From NCBI GenBank assembly GCA_029378245.1, contig JARKIF010000006.1, positions 1,798,001 through 1,862,000 of the forward strand: a DNA stretch of 64,000 bases. The letters are read 5' to 3'. Source of the stretch: Roridomyces roridus (lineage: Eukaryota; Basidiomycota; Agaricomycetes; Agaricales; Mycenaceae). Numbering within the stretch: the stretch's first letter is position 1; every line of letters starts with the position of its first letter. The translations under genes were made by a program, and so were the position numbers. Positions 61,300-64,000 of this stretch are shown here, piece after piece. Below the pieces are notes generated by a model, which saw only the letters and a list, made by a program, of their open reading frames with translations, was not told the origin of the DNA and made no database searches.

Positions 61300-63731
61300 A
61301 TGACCTTCACGCTTGCTCGTCTAAAGCGAGTCAAGAACAGTGTGATTGGCAACCCTGCCGCCAAGGTCCAACTTGCACAGGACGAGCACTTTGTCGCTAG
61401 TCTCGTCCAGTGTCTCAATGCCGAGGAACGCGAGCTCCGCATAGAGGCTGCGCATGTCATTGCCAGCATCTCCTATGGCGACGAGCAGGTGCTCGCCACT
61501 CTCCTTCGTTGCGACGCCCCACGAGCCTTCCTGTATGCCATATCCAAGCTCTCCGCTGAGGATTTGGCCCCTCTCCGAGCCGCCTTTGCACGGGGTCTCC
61601 GCGCTCTCGCCATCGCTCTCGCCGACGCCGTCGGGCCCTCCCAGTGGGGGCTCCACGACGAGCCTTCTGCGCTCAAAGGCGACGCAGACGCTGCTTTGGA
61701 CTATCTCTTTGAGATCAGCTCCATCGACCTCTACCTCCCCCTACTCACCGACGTTGCGTGTCAAATGTTCATTGCCCAGCTTCTCGCCTTTTCCATCCGT
61801 ACCGCCGAGCACAGAGCCGCAGTAGTCGACTGGCTGCCCGCGGAGGATCGCATGAAGGAGGTCAAGACGAAACGCGGATGGGAAAAAACTGCCGCAAACG
61901 CCAATGCGCCGACGAGACAGGGCGGGTGGTTGTGTCGTAATCTCGCGGGGCTGGCTCAGAGTAAAGATGCCAAGGTGCGTGACCACCACGTTTCTAAACT
62001 ACACAATTCAATTTTGGGCGTAGCTTCAGGAGGCGGCTCTCTGGGCGCTTGCCACTGTCGCAAAAGACAACTCTCCCGTGGCCGCGGCTCTTGCCAAAGA
62101 CCATGACGGCCCTATGCTCCTACCCTTCATACTCAACCTCGCCAGATCGCGTGCAGCCGACATCCAACTTGCTGCATGCCTCTGCCTAACCAGCATCATC
62201 CGTGCCCCATCCTCCTTAGCCCATGGCTCCCACGGACACGCGCCCCCAGTCCTTTCCGCCGCCGACGATGCCGCTGCACGGACAGTGATGAACGTTCTCA
62301 ACCGGATCATCTCCTCCCCAACCGAGTCGCTCAGCAGCCGCACCAAGGCGTCATTCATCCTCTTCTACCTCGTGACTGACCACCCCGCGCTGGCTCTCGC
62401 CGCATTCGACCTCGGGTCCCTCCGCGTTCTAGCTTCCGCATTAAACTCCCTCCCCGCACTCCCTCCCGGATCGCCTTCGCCCTCGCCCTCCCCGTCCGTC
62501 GACTCGGAAATCGAACCCGAACCAACACCTCCATCCCTCCTCCGCGAATCTCTTCTGACAACCCTCGCAGCCCTCTCGCTGTTCGACAACACTATCCGCC
62601 TCGCTCTCGCTGACACCCCGCACCCCTCCCTCCTCCCTCTCATCCACTCATCCCTTTCCCACCCGCGTGCAGGCGTCCGCTACGCCGCCGCCCAATGCGT
62701 GCGTGCCCTCTCGCGCGCTGTCGCCGTCCTGCGCACCAACATTGTCGATTCTGGATTGGGATTGGCCGTATTTCATCTGTTCTTGAAGCCAGACGAGGAC
62801 CGGCGGGTGACGGGTGCGGCGTTGGCCGCGGTGTGTAATATCGTCAACGAGTTCTCGCCGCTCAGGCCGATTTATTTGGATTTGGGGTTGATGCCGAGGT
62901 TGGTTGGGCTGTTGTTTCCTGCTTCTCCTTCCGCCGGAGAAGGAGGTCCAGGCGGGGATGCAACGCTCAAATTAAGCTCCTTGTGGGCTGTTAAAAATCT
63001 GCTGAGCAAGAGTAGCACGGAGACGAAGAGGGATGTTATGGCGCATTTGGGGTGGGCGAGATTGGTCGGGTACGTGATTGCTTGTATTATCAAACTCCAA
63101 CTAATCAAACCGGCGCAGTCTCCTCCAAGACACGGACACATCAATTCAGGAACAAGCTCTCCATCTCGTTCGTAACCTTGCAGAGAACGAACAAGGCGTG
63201 GACATGTTCTTCCGCGAGCTCGACGCCGAGATGCTTCTCAGTACACTCACTCGGGCTCTGAGCGCAGAAGACGATGATGTCGTGTTGCAAGCGACGTACG
63301 TCCTGGCCAACCTAGCCAACTTTGTGCCCTCGCCTACCAACACCCGCCCATCCTCTTCCTCCTCTGTACATCCACTGCTGTCTTCGGCTCAGCACACTCC
63401 ACGCCTCCTCTCAGCCCTGCGCACGGCGCTAGCCGAACGCACACCTCCTGTTCGCAGACCAGCCGTGTCCGCCGTACTTGAGCTTGCGCGGGGGAGCACG
63501 GCTGGGAGACGTGCGCTTGGCGAGGTGGGGATGGTGGGGACGTTGAAGGCGTTGGTTTCTGGTGGGACCGCCACCAGTTCTGGCGCTGGTGGACCTGGTA
63601 GCCCTACTCTGACATCGAGCTCGCCCAGCATCGCTCGCGGGGACATGAGAGGCGGTGGGGATGAGAGAGATGTGAGCGACCTGGCGAGGACGGCGCTGGA
63701 TTGGCTGGAACATGGCGAGGTCTATCGGTGA
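61300..63731 (+). CDS. Armadillo-repeat protein of the ARMC8/Gid5 (Vid28) type
   Basis: Exons 61300-61974, 62030-63069 and 63119-63731 encode 775 residues; the introns are 55 and 49 bp. The start MTFTLARLKRVKNSVIGNPA matches the first helix of ARMC8. Armadillo repeats follow (IEAAHVIASISYGDEQVL, EAALWALATVAKDNSPVAAA, YAAAQCVRALSRAVAVL, SSLWAVKNLLSKSSTETKR, IQEQALHLVRNLAENEQGV, VLQATYVLANLANFVPS). In yeast and animals this subunit holds substrate receptors on the GID/CTLH ubiquitin ligase, which degrades gluconeogenic enzymes. ATGs at 61192 and 61201 are also in frame; 61300 was chosen because homology starts there, while 61201 would overlap the start codon of the divergent DUF1917 gene. No defect is visible. 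Confidence 0.82.
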
Positions 63732-63799
63732 TTTTTTTTCTTTCTCTTCGTGGCTTAAAAACATGTTATTATAAATGGGACACTACTTTGTTTTTTTCT

Positions 63800-64000
63800 G
63801 CGTGCAAACTGTTGCGATCTACTCGAGCGAGGAAAAACAGCTTGAGATTTACGAGTTTGAGGGAGGCGTTCAAGGCGCGGTTCTCGTTTTTCAGTGATGA
63901 GGCGAATCCAGAGAGTCGTTCAACGCAGACTGGGATGCAGAATTCTCTCCGTCATATGCTCTCGCTCCAAGAGTGTGTCTCCAAGAAGAAAGATCTATTG
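63800..64000 (+). pseudogene. Partial second copy of the forkhead gene, running off the window
   Basis: From about 63811 the sequence follows exons 6-7 of the forkhead gene at 21650-21890: ATCTACTCGAGCGAGGA, GAGGGAGGCGTTCAAGGCGC, TCTCGTTTTTCAGTGATGAG, CAGAATTCTCTCCGTCATAT, GAAAGATCTATTG. The intron is shortened to about 30 bp and has lost its GTGAGT donor, so normal splicing is unlikely. It carries only one copy of the 14-bp segment that is doubled in the full gene. No upstream forkhead exons are present before 63800, and the ARMC8 gene ends 70 bp earlier. A fragment left by duplication. Confidence 0.7.

Overview
The window is nuclear DNA of a mushroom-forming basidiomycete (Agaricomycetes), judged from gene style and families. 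Introns are 45-65 bp, mostly GT..AG with donors such as GTGAGT or GTATGT. The families are an expanded set of F-box proteins, a seven-membrane-segment DUF6534 family, membrane proteins with one mid-protein segment, a sedolisin (S53) protease, a CACTA/tnp2 transposon and a Ty1/copia element. No species is assigned.

Layout. 0-9.5 kb: F-box gene (+), RING gene (+), two tandem paralogous single-pass membrane proteins (-) and a paralogous F-box gene (-). 10.5-16 kb: an F-box gene (+) inside a repeat-rich stretch with about a dozen tRNA T-arm/B-box-like sequences, most followed within 20-55 nt by an oligo-T run; eight of them lie in a diverged 1-kb tandem duplication, and two small terminal-inverted-repeat elements sit among them. 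16-17.1 kb: paralogous RING gene (-). 19.8-21.9 kb: a forkhead regulator whose domain is cut by a 14-bp tandem duplication. 22.7-24.2 kb: an F-box gene with a frameshift. 24.4-35.4 kb: two tandem DUF6534 copies, the first interrupted at its last splice acceptor by a 4.7-kb copia element with identical LTRs. 35.7-45 kb: lectin-like membrane or secreted proteins, an F-box pseudogene, a GT8 glycosyltransferase with a homopolymer frameshift and fragments. 45.1-49.3 kb: a 1.5-kb element with inverted repeats of about 300 bp, relics of an FAD monooxygenase and an O-methyltransferase, and a decayed Hos3-type histone deacetylase. 49.4-56.3 kb: the third DUF6534 copy, with a 527-bp CACTG element upstream and a 3.8-kb CACTA element inside the gene. 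57-64 kb: apparently intact genes: F-box, S53 protease, a divergent DUF1917 / ARMC8 (GID complex) pair, then a fragment of the forkhead gene.

The window has two characters. The right end (57-63.7 kb) is compact and looks intact. The rest shows gene-family duplication, transposon traffic and decay: paralog pairs, TE insertions whose target sites can be checked against sister copies, and several single-base or short-duplication frameshifts. The frameshifts in homopolymers could also be assembly errors. The least explained structure is the T-arm/oligo-T array at 11-16 kb.
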